Positions 21,390 through 32,695 of a stretch of 64,000 bases of DNA are shown piece after piece. The position numbers and the translations under genes are program-made. This DNA comes from Larix kaempferi (taxonomy: Eukaryota; Streptophyta; Pinopsida; Pinales; Pinaceae), in NCBI GenBank assembly GCA_027924585.1, contig BSBM01001719.1, forward strand, positions 32,532,001-32,596,000, written 5' to 3'. Positions within the stretch are counted from its first letter, which is position 1. Each line of letters begins with the position of its first letter. The notes beneath the pieces are model-generated. The model did no database searches. It saw only the letters and a list, made by a program, of their open reading frames with translations, and was not told the origin of the DNA.

Positions 21390-22870
21390 TTATCTTTGTT
21401 TGTTGGGTGGGTGGGCTCCCTCTGAGTCTTTGCTTCCTGGCAGGAGCTACTGAAGTAGCTTCTTCTACACCTTTCTGTTGAGGAATGTAGGAAGACGGTC
21501 AACTCCCTTTGAAAATCTGCATCCTTGCAGGAGCTGCTGGAGTGTACTCCCTCTTGATCTTTGCTTCCTAGATTACCTATCCTTGAACTTATATTCATTC
21601 TTGCTGACATCAATCTTCTTGAACCCTGGAAAGTATATTCTGTAAGCCTTCGAGATTTCAAAGTAACCCACAAAGATACCCTTCTTTCCTGAAGGATCTA
21701 GTTTGGTCCTCTTTTCCTTTGGGACATGCGTGTATACTGGAAAACCAAATATTATGAGATGGCTAACTTCAGGTTTCTTACCAGAAAGGACCTCTTCTGG
21801 TATCTTGATGTCCAATATCTTATGAGGTGTTCTGTTCTACACATATATAGCTATTCTAGCTGCTTCTGCCCATAGATGCATAGGTAGATCCTGGTCATGT
21901 AGCATTGCTCTTGCTACTTCCATGATTATTCTGTTCTTCCTTTCTGCAACTCCATTCTGTTGTGGATTGTAAGGAGCAGTCAACTCTCTCTTAATCCCTG
22001 AATCACTGCAAAGCTTCTTGAAGTCACCTGAGGTGAATTCTCCACCATTGTCGGATCTGAATGTTTTGATCTTCTTGTCAGTTTGATTCTCCATCAAGGT
22101 TTTGAATTCCTTGAACTTATCAAACACCTCATCTTTGTTCTTCAAGAAGTATACCCAAGTCTTCCTGGAGAAGTCATCAATAAATGAGACATAGTAGACA
22201 TACCCACTTAGAGAACTGGATGACATAGGACCACATACATCTGAATGGATGATTTCCAGGATATCCTTTGCCTTGCTTTCACTGCTTGGGAAAGCCTTCT
22301 TAATGTTCTTACCTTTTGCACATTTTTTGCAAACACCTTCATGTTTGGTCTTGATTTCAGGAAGACCTTCTACAGCCTTTCTTGCAATTGGAAGTGCCCT
22401 ATTGTGCATATGAGCAAGTCTTCTATGCCAAAGTTCACTTGGCTCCATGGATTCATGCACCATGGCATGTTCAGTTTGTCCCTTCAATTTATACAATCCT
22501 CCCTCTTGCTCTCCAATCACTACTGCATCATCTATGGTCTTTCCCTTTGGCCACATTAGGACTTGGCCATCCACAAATGAAACCCTCATACCTTTTGCAT
22601 CCAATGCAGAGATGGAGAGTAAGTTCTTCTTGAGCCCAGGTACATAAAGGACTTCTTTCATCTTCAAATATTTTCCAGAATCTAGGTTGTAGGAGGCTTC
22701 ACCACTTCCTTTGATTGGGTATTGATAATCATCCCCAAGTTTCACCTTATGGGGTGATTCATGTTCAAATAGATTCGCAAAAGATTCCTTAAACCCAGTC
22801 ATGTGTTTGGAAGCCCCACTATCAATCAACCAATCATTACAACCATGGGAGATAGTACCTGTGAGAGCAG
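21390..22870 (-). pseudogene. H1 protease and integrase
   Basis: Minus strand. Protease active-site WLIDSGASKHMT sits near 22830. Then the zinc-finger part ELWHRRLAHMHNR and CKKCAKGK, and the DDE integrase core with all three acids present: IHSDVCGP, RSDNGGEF and NPQQNGVAERKN. The C-terminal part to about 21573 ends in FVGYFEISKAYRIYFPGFKK. Downstream (21393-21600) is a patchwork including a damaged copy of the integrase RELTAPYNPQQNG region. One break lies near 21830; a TAA splits it from gag. Confidence 0.88.
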
Positions 22871-23763
22871 AGATTAGAACATACTCTTCTTCACTTGATG
22901 AGTCATCATCACTTTATTCCCTAGCCTTCTTCTTTGGAGGTTCATCATCCTCGGCAGCATGAGCATGGAACTTTCTTTTGCTGCCCTTCTTCTTCTTGTT
23001 GAAGTTGTTGTTATTATCCCTTTTGTTCTTGGGACAATCTGAAGCAAAGTGACCCTTCTCATTGCATGTGAAGCATCTTAGATCCTTCTTATTATTTTGA
23101 TAGGATCTTTTGTAGCGAGAGTGCTCCTTCTTGGGCTTGCTTCTTTTGGTGTGAGTTGCGAGAGATTGATCTTCACCTCCCATCTTTTCCTCACGAGCTA
23201 CAAGTCTAGCTTCTTCTTGAGAGAATTCCTCCCATAGTTTACTGAAAGAGATCAATTTCTTTCTTGCACAGATTCCTTGAATAAAGGAGTCCCATGACCT
23301 AGGTAGGCCATTCAGAGTGGCCATAACAACTTCACCATTGTCCACTACTTCATCCACAGCTTCAAGTTGCTCCTTGATTTGAGAGACCTTGGAGAAGTAA
23401 GATTGAATGGTTTCTCTGATTCAACATCTTGACCCCTTTCAATTGATTCCGCAGAGTCATCTTCCGATTTATGTTCTTCCCTTCAAATAGCTTGGTCAAA
23501 GAGTCAAACATCTCCTTGGTTGTCTTTAGAGAAGACACATGGGGTATGAGATGGTCTTTGATAGAATTATCAATGATTCTCTTTTCCTTGACCAAGTTCT
23601 TCTTATGAAATACCTTGGCCTCTTCATCCTCTGGGATAGGGATGTCTTCTTTTATAAATGAGTCCAACTCATTCTCTTTCAGGATTAACCCAATCCTATG
23701 CTTCCAAGCTCGGAAGTTATCAGCCCCTTCAAGCTTATCCTCAAGCTTGGTGTGGTGAGACAT
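22871..23763 (-). pseudogene. H1 gag
   Basis: Copia Gag (capsid and nucleocapsid), which packages element RNA. Start chosen at 23763, MSHHTKLEDKLEG, which H2 shares; the further upstream start is not conserved. UBN2-type gag text follows (NFRAWKHRIGLIL, MFDSLTKLFEGKN), then a frameshift near 23400, then the zinc knuckle CFTCNEKGHFASDCP (C-x2-C-x4-H-x4-C) near 23070 and a Lys-rich tail PPKKKARE that may act as a nuclear signal. The stop at 22914 is a damage stop before protease. Confidence 0.87.
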
Positions 23764-24325
23764 CTTAAAGAGTACTTCAAATGGAAATAGAAAATATTTA
23801 GGTCTTACCACTTGAAATGCTGAAAACCAGATCTGGTCCCGGATTAGGGTTTGTCGAAAAAACCCTAAAAATTCAAAATGTGAATTTTAAATTTCTGAAA
23901 GTATAGAACGATGCACCTTGATGAGTTGATTAGCTTGCTGCATTTAGAATTTGAGATCAGCAAAGTTTTACCCTTCATATTTGTCTTTTTGTCCTCCCGG
24001 GTTCACTAGGGAGAGCCCGGAATTAGGGTTTGAGTTTCCCGGAGATTTACCCAGCCAAAAATCTTGCTCCAAAGCTCTAAACTTCAATTTTTGCAAGGAT
24101 CTTCCAGCTGTGTCTTGAGATTCCAGAAATTCCTATTTTTGTGGAAACCCTAATTTTTAGGGCCAAATCTGAAAATGCTCAGAATTGAATTCTGATTGGA
24201 TAGATAGATTCTCCTTGATGAGTAGAGTCATTCTACTATCCTTCTTTTCCAAAAACTATGGAGAGAAACCCAATAAACAAGAAACTCAAGTTTCCATCAC
24301 TGCAAAATGTCTTCTTCTCAGGTTA
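23764..24325 (-). other. H1 leader (5' untranslated)
   Basis: Non-coding region between primer site and gag; rich in AAACCCTAA/TTAGGGTTT words and shared with the leaders of H2 and H3. Confidence 0.7.
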
Positions 24326-24337
24326 GCTCTGATACCA
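24326..24337 (-). promoter_or_regulatory. H1 primer-binding site
   Basis: Minus strand TGGTATCAGAGC directly after the 5' LTR end, complementary to the 3' end of initiator Met tRNA. Confidence 0.92.
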
Positions 24338-24930
24338 TGTTAAATTTTGAGCATTAATTCACAACAATCTAGGATATTCACTGATAGAATAACATGTACA
24401 GTATATCAATGCATAACAATCACAATAAGCATGACAAGCATCACAAGAATCAAAAGCATGAGAGACAAGAGACACGGAGTTTCCGTGGGGAAAACCATAA
24501 GGTGAAAAACCCCACAACTTCCTTAGACATAGAGAGAGCAATGGCTCAACCAAAGTACAACCAAAATACATTGAGATAGTCTCCTAGTAGCAGATGATCC
24601 TCCTCCTCACTAGTGCGCCACTTTCTGAGTGAGAGAGATATGACTTTCCGAATGATCTAAATAGAGATCACCTGATCTCTATTTATACTAACCTGTTTTC
24701 CCAGTGACCTTATGGGGCCGACTTGTCTAGCTAGGTACATCCACATTATAATATATGTATTTTAGGGCCGACCCCACACATGGTGGTCTAATAACCCATC
24801 GGCAAGTACACACACTTGCGACACTTGTCAATCCACATGACGACACTTTCTTATAGAGGAATAACACATCTCTAATAAGGGTACAATAAATATATATGAA
24901 ATACATTCCGAAGTTACATATACATCAACA
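24338..24930 (-). repeat. H1 5' LTR
   Basis: 593 bp, ends as in the 3' LTR. TATA hairpin at 24658-24685. Contains an extra 27-bp piece near 24430-24460 that looks like a local duplication of CATGACAAGCATCACAAGAAT-type text. Confidence 0.92.
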
Positions 24931-25082
24931 ATTATATTGTGAGTATGTCTTATAATGTACATGTATGATGTCTTCTTACATGATGAGTAAGTTACTCTTA
25001 AATGATTGGTACAAATCTATTGATTATATTGTGAGTTTGTCTTATAAATGTATATGTATGATGTCTTCTTACATGATGAGTA

Positions 25083-26758
25083 AGAAATACAATGATTGAA
25101 ATTTGTTATTATGAAAATGCAAATTGTAACTAAAGTTTGCAGATGATTTAAATAGGATTATCGCATGGATTGATGATTGAGTTATGCAGGACATACATGT
25201 GAATGTCAATGAATGAAAAGCAACTGAAATTATGAACAAGTAGAAATAATTGTAATTAGTAAGCCTATTTGGGAAAAGATTTCCTTATGCATATCGATAA
25301 TATGCTTTGACTATCTTGTAAGTTCGAGGTAAAGGGAATTGGTAGTGAAGGCCAAGGTTCTTCGGCTCCAAAAGAGAAGTGCAATGAGGGAAAAACCCAT
25401 ACCTTAGTTTCTATAAGAAACCAAGTTGGCAAAAGAAATTATCAAAGAGATAAATAAATAAAATGAAAAACTCTCACCTACAAACACAAGCAGGAGGGGG
25501 AGGGTGGTGCCTTGCTTAACAAATGAACCTAAATTAATATTACTAAATCAATAATAAATAATAACAATAATAAAAGTGATCTAAGGAAATGATGATGTGA
25601 GGACATGTGATTGTCCTCTAAGTTAAGTTCCATTGAGCGAACCTAGGGGAGACCCTCGTTATATGACGTCTAGTTAGACTTCTTTCTATACACATAAGCA
25701 TCATGAGGACTTTCACAAGAGCGGGGGACTCGGTGAAGAGAATACCGTCTTGTGTTATATGTCCACGAAAGGAAGTTCCTTAGCTTGATGCACACTTTGA
25801 ATAGCACCGGTAAGAGGTATGCTCGAGGGTTGTAAGAGGTCAATGAAGGGAACTGTCCTCATGTTGGGTGATGCACCAATGCCCAAAATAGAATCAGAAG
25901 GAGGTACACCCGAGAAGGTACCACTTGTGTTGTGTGGGATATGTACATTATGAACATTATATGTGTGTTAAGTTGGAAAAACTTCCGAGAGAAGTTGAAT
26001 GCTCCTGCATGAACACTTGAGTAATACTTCAGAGAAGTACAACCATACGACATGTATGTATTTGATCATCATTTGTCTTGATTAAATAGTATTGTATATA
26101 TTATTAAACTAAATGTGCTTGCTTAGTGAGAAGACAGTTGATTAAAGAAGCAAATCTCAATGTGTCGTAAAAGGAATATTGAGGTATTCATATTTTTAAT
26201 TATTTGTGATTATGATATGTGCATATCCTATGATGTTAGCAATGCTATGCAATGTAAGACTAATCCAAAAATAAGTTATATGCAGTGATAGGTTGATATG
26301 CCTTGGGGTTGTTTGCCCTGAAATGTATAATTATGTTATAAACGAACTTATTGAACCATGATATCAAGTATATCATGTTAAAGCTTCAAGGGTAAAGATG
26401 GGTATAAGCAATTGCTTCAACAATCTTAAGAGGGTAGGATGGTATTCCTGGAGACAAGTAACTCATTAGAAGCACTTATCTTTTATTATGCCTTCTTCTT
26501 CTTGATGTTAATGATCACATATATGTATACTTTACGGTTTGAAAAATTCCTACGTTGTTTGTTGAAAGGAATAAGTAATATCGGGCATAAAATCCTTGAA
26601 TACATTTCAAGAATATATCAGACATGTATATGTCTCGAAAAGTCCATTCGAGGAAACTTAAACAAAAAAAGGAACTATTGCGGTGTCCAAACGACTGAGG
26701 ATTGAAGGCAAGTTTATGAAATTGAGAAAGACTAGGAACATTGGGGATGGTGTTATTT
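25083..26758. other. non-coding interior of an LTR element
   Basis: No coding region is supported. The segment ends at a polypurine tract and LTR start, so I infer the 3' interior of a large non-autonomous (LARD-like) element; its 5' end was not identified. Confidence 0.45.
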
Positions 26759-26773
26759 TAAGGGGGAGAGGAA
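26759..26773 (+). other. polypurine tract before long LTR
   Basis: TAAGGGGGAGAGGAA immediately before TGTAATACCC, the usual form in plant gypsy elements. Confidence 0.7.
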
Positions 26774-27500
26774 TGTAATACCCTCACCTTTAACCCCTAT
26801 TATGTAATTTCAATTTATATGTAATTGTACTTATGTATCGGTTCATGGAGAGGATCTCAAGGCCAAGGAAATGCCAATGAACATTGTAGCATTGAACAAC
26901 ATTTTGATTTTATAGTAGAACCATGCGCAGCTAAAGCATGGTGATGTCATGTATGAGATGTAAAATTGTAAGTGCCGAAAATAATGAAAATAAAACCTAG
27001 GGATTAATGTGCAAAGCAATGAAATTGAGGGGCGATTGTATCCACTAGGGGGATAGGTTAGAGGTTGGTAAAGCCTTGGGAATTCTATTAATGATTACCA
27101 GGTGTCATCATGGTACCTTCGCAGGAAGAAAGGGAAGCAACTTACTATTACTTGCTTAGTATCATAAAGCCAATAGGTATGAATATGAGCTTATTATTAA
27201 ACTTAAGCGTTGTGAAACAACAGTCATTCGCGTGAGAAGAAAAATGGATTATCACTCGCTTATGAGTGTAGGACAAACCACTACTATTAACGGGAACACA
27301 TAATCCCAATAAGAACTATCATTGTAATTTTATTATAAGACTACGACATAAAGATAATTTATCATATAGTCATGACCTAAAAGAAGTAAATTACTATGAG
27401 CTTGTGAGCTTACATATTTCACCTGAATATTATCATTACAAGCCTATAGTGTAAGGGTGATTTATTATTCTCTCGTGATCTAAAGAAAGTGGATTGTTAT
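26774..27500 (+). repeat. long gypsy-type LTR, left part
   Basis: Starts TGTAATACCCTCACC after a polypurine tract. Broken at 27500 by copia T1 and resumed at 52306. Contains loosely repeated motifs of the type TTA(T)TATTA...GTGAG from about 27200 and no gene. Confidence 0.6.
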
Positions 27501-27949
27501 TGTTGGTTGTGGAGCTTGATCTTCTTAATTCAGAGATGTTGTTGTTTCAACTATGTTTGTACCCCTATTTTATATGATATGCAGGTGGACTGTACACTCA
27601 TCCCAGTGATCCCATGGTATTGGGTAGCCTATAGTATTTTCCCATGGTAATTCCCTTTAAAAGGAAGACATTGTAATACGGATGTGTAATGTATTGTATC
27701 ATTGTAAAGATCTATGTGATTGTGAAAGAGAGACTGAGAGAGATTGAAGAGGAAGTTGCAGCGGATGTACTGCAAGTTGTATCCCTTCATTTGTTGAATG
27801 GTATAATAATAAAAGGATTGGCAATTTCTCCGTGGACTAGCCCAAATTGGGTGAACCACGTTATATTGGTCCCTCTCTTGTATTGTGTTTATATGATTTA
27901 TATTTGCATCTTGTTTATTGTTATTGCTCTGCGATTTTTTTTTCTAACA
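27501..27949 (+). repeat. T1 5' LTR
   Basis: 449 bp, TGTTGGTTGTGG...TTCTAACA. Carries the typical Tnt1-type start. Lacks a G/C-rich ~80-bp piece found in the 3' LTR. Confidence 0.88.
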
Positions 27950-27951
27950 AT

Positions 27952-27964
27952 TGGTATCAGAGTC
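27952..27964 (+). promoter_or_regulatory. T1 primer-binding site
   Basis: TGGTATCAGAGTC, two bases after the LTR end; initiator Met tRNA type. Confidence 0.88.
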
Positions 27965-28039
27965 AAAGGTCTATTTGGAATATAAACTCTCAAGAAAGAA
28001 GGGTTCCTAGTTTGAGTGGGAGCAATGGTAGAAGAAGGA

Positions 28040-28868
28040 AAGTTTTAAGGTAGAGAAATTTAACAGCCAAAACTACAAGTTATGGAAGATGCAAATGGAG
28101 TACTATATGTATCAGAAGGATCTATTCCTATCGTTGGGAGGAAAACAAAACAACCGGAGACTATGAAGGACGAAGAATGGGAGGTTCTTGACAAAAAGGC
28201 ACTGGGAACAATACGTCTATGCCTGGATTCGTCGGTGGCTTTCAATATTTCAAAAGAAAAGACAACAGAGGGTCTAATGAGTGCATTGGGTAAGCTGTAT
28301 GAAAAACCCTCAGCCTCCAACAAGGTATTTCTAATGAAGCATTTATTTAATATGAATATGCCATAAGGTGGATCTTTGTTAATCATTTAAATGAATTTAA
28401 CACGATTACAAATATGCTAAGTTCTGTAAAATTAAACTTTGATGATGAGGTTAGGGATATTCTAATATTGTGTTCATTACCGGAAAGATGGAATGGCTTG
28501 GTCATGGTTGTAAGTAACTCTATCTCTGGTTCGAACACTTTGAAATTTGATGATGTTGTTGGTGTTATTCTTAGCAAGGAAATGCGAAGGAAAAGCACAA
28601 GTAAGACATCAGGTAATGCATTGACCATGGCGAGCAGGGGAAGACAAAGGGAGAGAGGAAAGAGCCCAAGTAATCGCAGCAAGTCCAAGAAGGGTAGATC
28701 CAAGTCTAGACTAGGAAATATAGAGTGTTGGAACTGTGGAAATACTGTACATCGGAAGAAAGACTACAAATCTCTAAAGAAGAAAGGAGATGGACAGCAT
28801 GAGACTACTCAGGAAGCAAATGTAGCAGGTGATGTGTTACAAGATGCCTTGATTATTGCATTAGATAA
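28040..28868 (+). pseudogene. T1 gag
   Basis: Copia Gag of the Tnt1/Tork type. First block NSQNYKLWKMQMEYYMYQKD (near 28062), then a frame change, then EEWEVLDKKALGTIRLCL and KVFLMKHLFNMNMP, another frame break at 28365, then LILCSLPERWNGLV and RGRQRERGKSPSNRSKS. The zinc knuckle reads CWNCGNTVHRKKDYK: the fourth ligand, normally Cys, is Tyr. Cut at 28868 by H2; the protein text continues at 41473. Confidence 0.85.
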
Positions 28869-29373
28869 TGTTAATTTTTGAGCATTAATTCAACATACGC
28901 TAGGATCTTTACTGAGAGAATAACATGTACAGCATATCAAGTATAACAATGCATATCAATCACACCAAGCAATCACATGAGACAATAGACACACAGAGTT
29001 TCACTGGGGAAAACCATAAAGGTGAAAAACCCCACAACTTCCTCTAAGATAGAAAGAGCAACGATACAACCAAAGTACACAGAAATAGTCCTTGTAGCAG
29101 TTGAACCTCCTCCTCCACTAGTGCGCCACTTTTCGAGTAGTGTAGAAGTGAATAATGAGATGATCAAATAGAGTGCCTCCCGCACTCTATTTATACATGA
29201 CCTGTCCTGCCTAATAACCTAGCAAGGCTGACTTGTCTAACTCAGTCTAATAACCCATGGTTATACTAATCAGGGCCGACCCCACACTTGGTGGTCTAAT
29301 AACCCATCACTACAAGTTACGACACTTGCGACACATAGGTGAAATACATTCCAAAGTTACATATACATCAACA
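28869..29373 (-). repeat. H2 3' LTR
   Basis: 505 bp; about 60 bp shorter than the 5' LTR because of a deletion near 29325. TATA hairpin at 29166-29192. Confidence 0.9.
29166..29192 (-). promoter_or_regulatory. H2 3' LTR TATA-box hairpin
   Basis: AAATAGAGTGC (29166-29176), loop CTCCC, GCACTCTATTT (29182-29192), perfect 11-bp stem. Compared with H1, GATC is replaced by GTGC on one arm and by the matching GCAC on the other, so pairing is kept. Confidence 0.85.
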
Positions 29374-29389
29374 CTCCCTCTTAACTAGG
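29374..29389 (-). other. H2 polypurine tract
   Basis: Identical to that of H1 (minus strand CCTAGTTAAGAGGGAG) directly before the 3' LTR. Confidence 0.85.
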
Positions 29390-30249
29390 AAGGTATTTCT
29401 CGACACAGATCTGCTAGCACAAGTCTTCCTCTCTGGATCATCGTCACAGTATCATCGTCATCGAATCATCGTCATCATCACTACTGCTGCTATCTCAATC
29501 AATCTCCAATCTAATCATCATAGGAAGTTCTACATAGCCAGTGCTTTTTCATACTAGATGTAGGCCCACCACCTGTAGGTCTTCATCATTGGCCATACTA
29601 TGGAATCCTCAGGACTTATTACATGCATCACAAAACCTCGCAAGAGCATCCCAGGATGTTACAAGCAAACAACTCTACCTGTAAGATCTCCAAGGGACAT
29701 ATTATATGTGACCTCACCACAAAACCTCACAAGAGCATCCCAAGCTATTACGAGCACACAGCTCTACCTATAAGATCTCCCAGGGACATATTACATGTGG
29801 TCACCACAAAACCTCGCAAGAGAATCCCAGGACTTATTACGGGCACACAGACCAACCTATTGGATCTCCCAGGGCCATATTACATGTAGTCATGGAAAAA
29901 CCTCGCAAGAGCATCCCAGGACTTATTATGGGCACACAGCCCAACCTATCGGATCTCCCAGGGACATATTACATGCCATAGGACAAAACCTCGAAAGAGC
30001 ATTTTCTAGATATCCCAGGTCCATATTACATGCCATAGGAAAAACCTCGAAAGACTATCTGCAAACCTCCAAGGGCCATATTATATGTCCTCCCAAGCAA
30101 AACCTCGAAAGAGCATTTTCCAGATATTCCAGGGCCACATTATATGCCATAGGAAAAACCTCGAAAGAGTATCTGCAAATCCCTCAGGGCCATATTATAT
30201 GCTTATCTGCACAACCTGTCCACGGCCATAGAGTATCAACCTAATACTC
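29390..30249 (-). repeat. H2 3' UTR array A
   Basis: Tandem units from about 29629, the same two classes as in H1: ~90-bp units with CTACCTATAAGATCTCCCAGG, then ~57-bp units. Unit number and order differ from H1, so the array is changing. Confidence 0.83.
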
Positions 30250-30955
30250 ACCATACATCATCTTGATCATCATCACTGCATCTTCCTGATGCATGTCATC
30301 ATCGCATGATCGTCCTGATCATCGTCACTGCATTGTCTTGATGCATGTCATCATCGCATGATCATCCTGATCATCGTCATAGCATCATCCTGATGCATAT
30401 CATCTGGAGCAACATCCTGAAGCTCATCATCCATGATCATCTTGATCATACAATGCATCCACCTGATGCATATACAGTATTTACCTGATACATATCATCA
30501 TACATGATCTACCTGATCATACATACATGATATATCTGATCATACAATGTATCTACCTGATACATATATAGATACATGATCCACCTGATCATACAATGTA
30601 TCCACCTAATACATATCATCATACATGATCTACCTGATCATACAATGTATCTACCTGATACATACACAAATACATGATCTACCTGATCATATCAAGCATC
30701 CAACATGATGCATATACATATACATGATCCAACTGATCATAACAAGCATCCAACATGATGCATATACGTATACATGATCTAACTGATCATAACAAGCATC
30801 CAACATGATGCATATACAAAGTAGTAACTGGAGCATCATCCTGATGCTCATCATCTAGCACTTACATCCACAGCCATGGAAGGATCCTCCTCTCACCATG
30901 CTCAGAATGGCTCCTGCAAATGTGTCCATCACTTCTTCCTCCAAGTGTCGTCAAT
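30250..30955 (-). repeat. H2 3' UTR array B, mini-hairpins
   Basis: Mini-hairpins as in H1, for example TGCATC-TTCCT-GATGCA (30277-30293), ATGATC-GTCCT-GATCAT (30306-30322) and GAGCATC-ATCCT-GATGCTC near 30832. Spans about 30250-30850; a short unique part then leads to the pol stop. Confidence 0.83.
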
Positions 30956-31390
30956 CTAAAGAACACCAAGCCTCTCTCTGAAGTATTCAAACTTCACTCT
31001 GGCTAGTGGCTTCATCAGCACATATGTAATCTGCTCATCCGTCGCAACATACAGGAGCTTCATTGTTCCTCTCTGCACCATATCCCTGATATAGTGATAT
31101 TTGATCTCTATGTGATTCGGCCCGTCGTGGAACAGTGGGTTCTCAGACAGCTTCACACAAGTCTGGTTGTCACAAAAGATACTAGTAGCATCCAACGGGA
31201 GATCAAATAACTCAAATAGTAGCTTCCTCATCCATGCTGCCTCACAACTAGCCGAACAAGCTGCAACATACTCTGCTTCGGCTGTACTCAGTGTTACGCA
31301 GGACTGCTTCCTGCTAAACCAAGAGATCACACCTGATCCCATACTGAAGCAACACCCTGAAGTGCTCTTCCTATCTGCAGTACTGCCTGC
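30956..31390 (-). pseudogene. H2 RNase H
   Basis: Copia RNase H, frame open 31342-30956: MGSGVISWFSRKQ, LSTAEAEYVAACSASCEAAW (Glu), FCDNQTCVKLSENPLF (Asp), ending VLMKPLARVKFEYF. A TAG at about 31392, in place of the Trp of SDWAG, separates it from the RT frame. Otherwise well kept. Confidence 0.88.
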
Positions 31391-32695
31391 CTAGTCTGAA
31401 TCAACATAACCTTGCAGGTTAAACTTTTGATTCGCATCATACTTGAGCCCATAATCAATTGTACCCTTTAGGTACCTCAGAATATGCTTTACAGCAACCA
31501 GGTGAACACTTTTGGGATCCGTCAGGAACTGGCTCAATGTGTTCACCGCAAAGCAAATATCTAGTCTCGTGTTCGTCAAGAACATCAAGGACCCAATCAT
31601 CTGACGATACATAGTGACATCAACTAGATCAGATGAAGCATCACACAGAAGCTTCAGGTTTGATGCCATAGGTGTGGCCATGGCCTTGCAGTCCATCATC
31701 CTAAACCTCTTCAGGATCTCTACTGCATACTTCCCTTGTCCAAGGAAGATTCCATCTGCACTCTGCCACACCTCCATGCCTAGAAAATAGTGCATCATCC
31801 CGAAGTCTTTCATCTCGAACTCGGCTGCAAGCTTCCTCTCGGTATCGGCAATCAAACCATCCTCACCTGTAACAAACAGGTCATCCACATACAAGAGTAG
31901 TATCATAGGATTGCCTTCCTCAACCTTGTAGTAAAGGTTGGAATCTGCTTTACTCTTGGTAAATCTCAAACTAGATAGAAAGCTGTCTATCCTACCATAC
32001 CAAGTCCTAGGAGCTTGCTTCAAGCCATATAAGGATTTCTTCAACTTACACACATATGACTCCCTGTCATGTGTCTCAAAACCTAGTGGTTGCTCCACAT
32101 ACACTTCCTCCTCGACTACACCATTCAAGAAAGCTATCTTGACATCCATTTGGTGTATCTTCCATTTCATCAATGCAGCCAGAGCAAGTACTGATCTGAT
32201 GGAAGTGTATCTGGCCACAGGAGCAAAATTCTCTTCATAATCAATCCATTCTTTCTGGGAGAAGCCACGAGCTACAAATCTCACTTTGTATTTCTTTATG
32301 CTGCCATCTGCATCATGCTTGATCTTGTATATCCATTTGGAAGTCACCACAGACTTCCCTTCAAGTCTTGGGACTACATCCCAAACATCATTCTTCATGA
32401 TCGACTGGTATTCCTCAACCATGGCATCCTTCCATTCTTTCTTTTCTGCTGCTTCTTCATAACTGGAAGGTTCTTTGTTCATAATGTCACAGAGTAAGGC
32501 AACATAGCTAGTATGAGATCTAGTTTTCTTCCTTGCTCTGTGTTCTTCTTCTAGAATGCCATACCTTTCTGCATCTTGAATGATCTCTCTAGCCCATGCA
32601 GGTTTCCTCTTGTGAGCATTCTTCTCACGAGGTGGATCTACAGGTATTTGTGGATCTTCAACTTCACGATCTGCTTCTGGAATTGCTTCATTCAT
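31391..32695 (-). pseudogene. H2 reverse transcriptase
   Basis: Open for 434 codons on the minus strand, the longest intact RT here. Order: SYEEAAEKKEWKDAM, IMKNDVWDVVPR, VTSKWIYKIK, KVRFVARGFSQKE, palm A HQMDVKIAFLNG, LYGLKQAPRTWYGR, catalytic LLLYVDDLFVTG (both Asp), MMHYFLGMEVWQ, then the RNase H connection and GYVDSD. It is part of the gag-pol polyprotein, so it is scored as a fragment though its own frame is intact. Confidence 0.9.

Larger units (their letters stand above)
17821..24930 (-). mobile_element. H1, Ty1/copia element, complete ends, internally deleted
   Basis: Complete insertion of 7,110 bp with two LTRs, primer site, polypurine tract and a perfect 5-bp target duplication ATTAT (17816-17820, 24931-24935). 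Genes run on the minus strand: leader, gag, protease, integrase, a shortened RT, RNase H, then a 1.4-kb untranslated region of tandem arrays. The two LTRs differ at about 18 sites by hand count plus one 27-bp indel, so it is a moderately young copy. It cannot move by itself because the RT catalytic part is deleted. Confidence 0.93.
17785..25082. repeat. ~91-bp tandem duplication of host, first copy split by H1
   Basis: First copy: 17785-17820 plus 24936-24991 (interrupted by H1). Second copy: 24992-25082. Both run TTACTCTTAAAT...TTGATTATATTGTGAGT...ACATGATGAGTAAG with few differences. The duplication predates H1. Confidence 0.8.

Noticed and set aside
22245-22647. Plus-strand frames opposite H1 integrase
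   Set aside because: Shadows of the well-supported minus-strand protease-integrase; the same shadows appear opposite H2.
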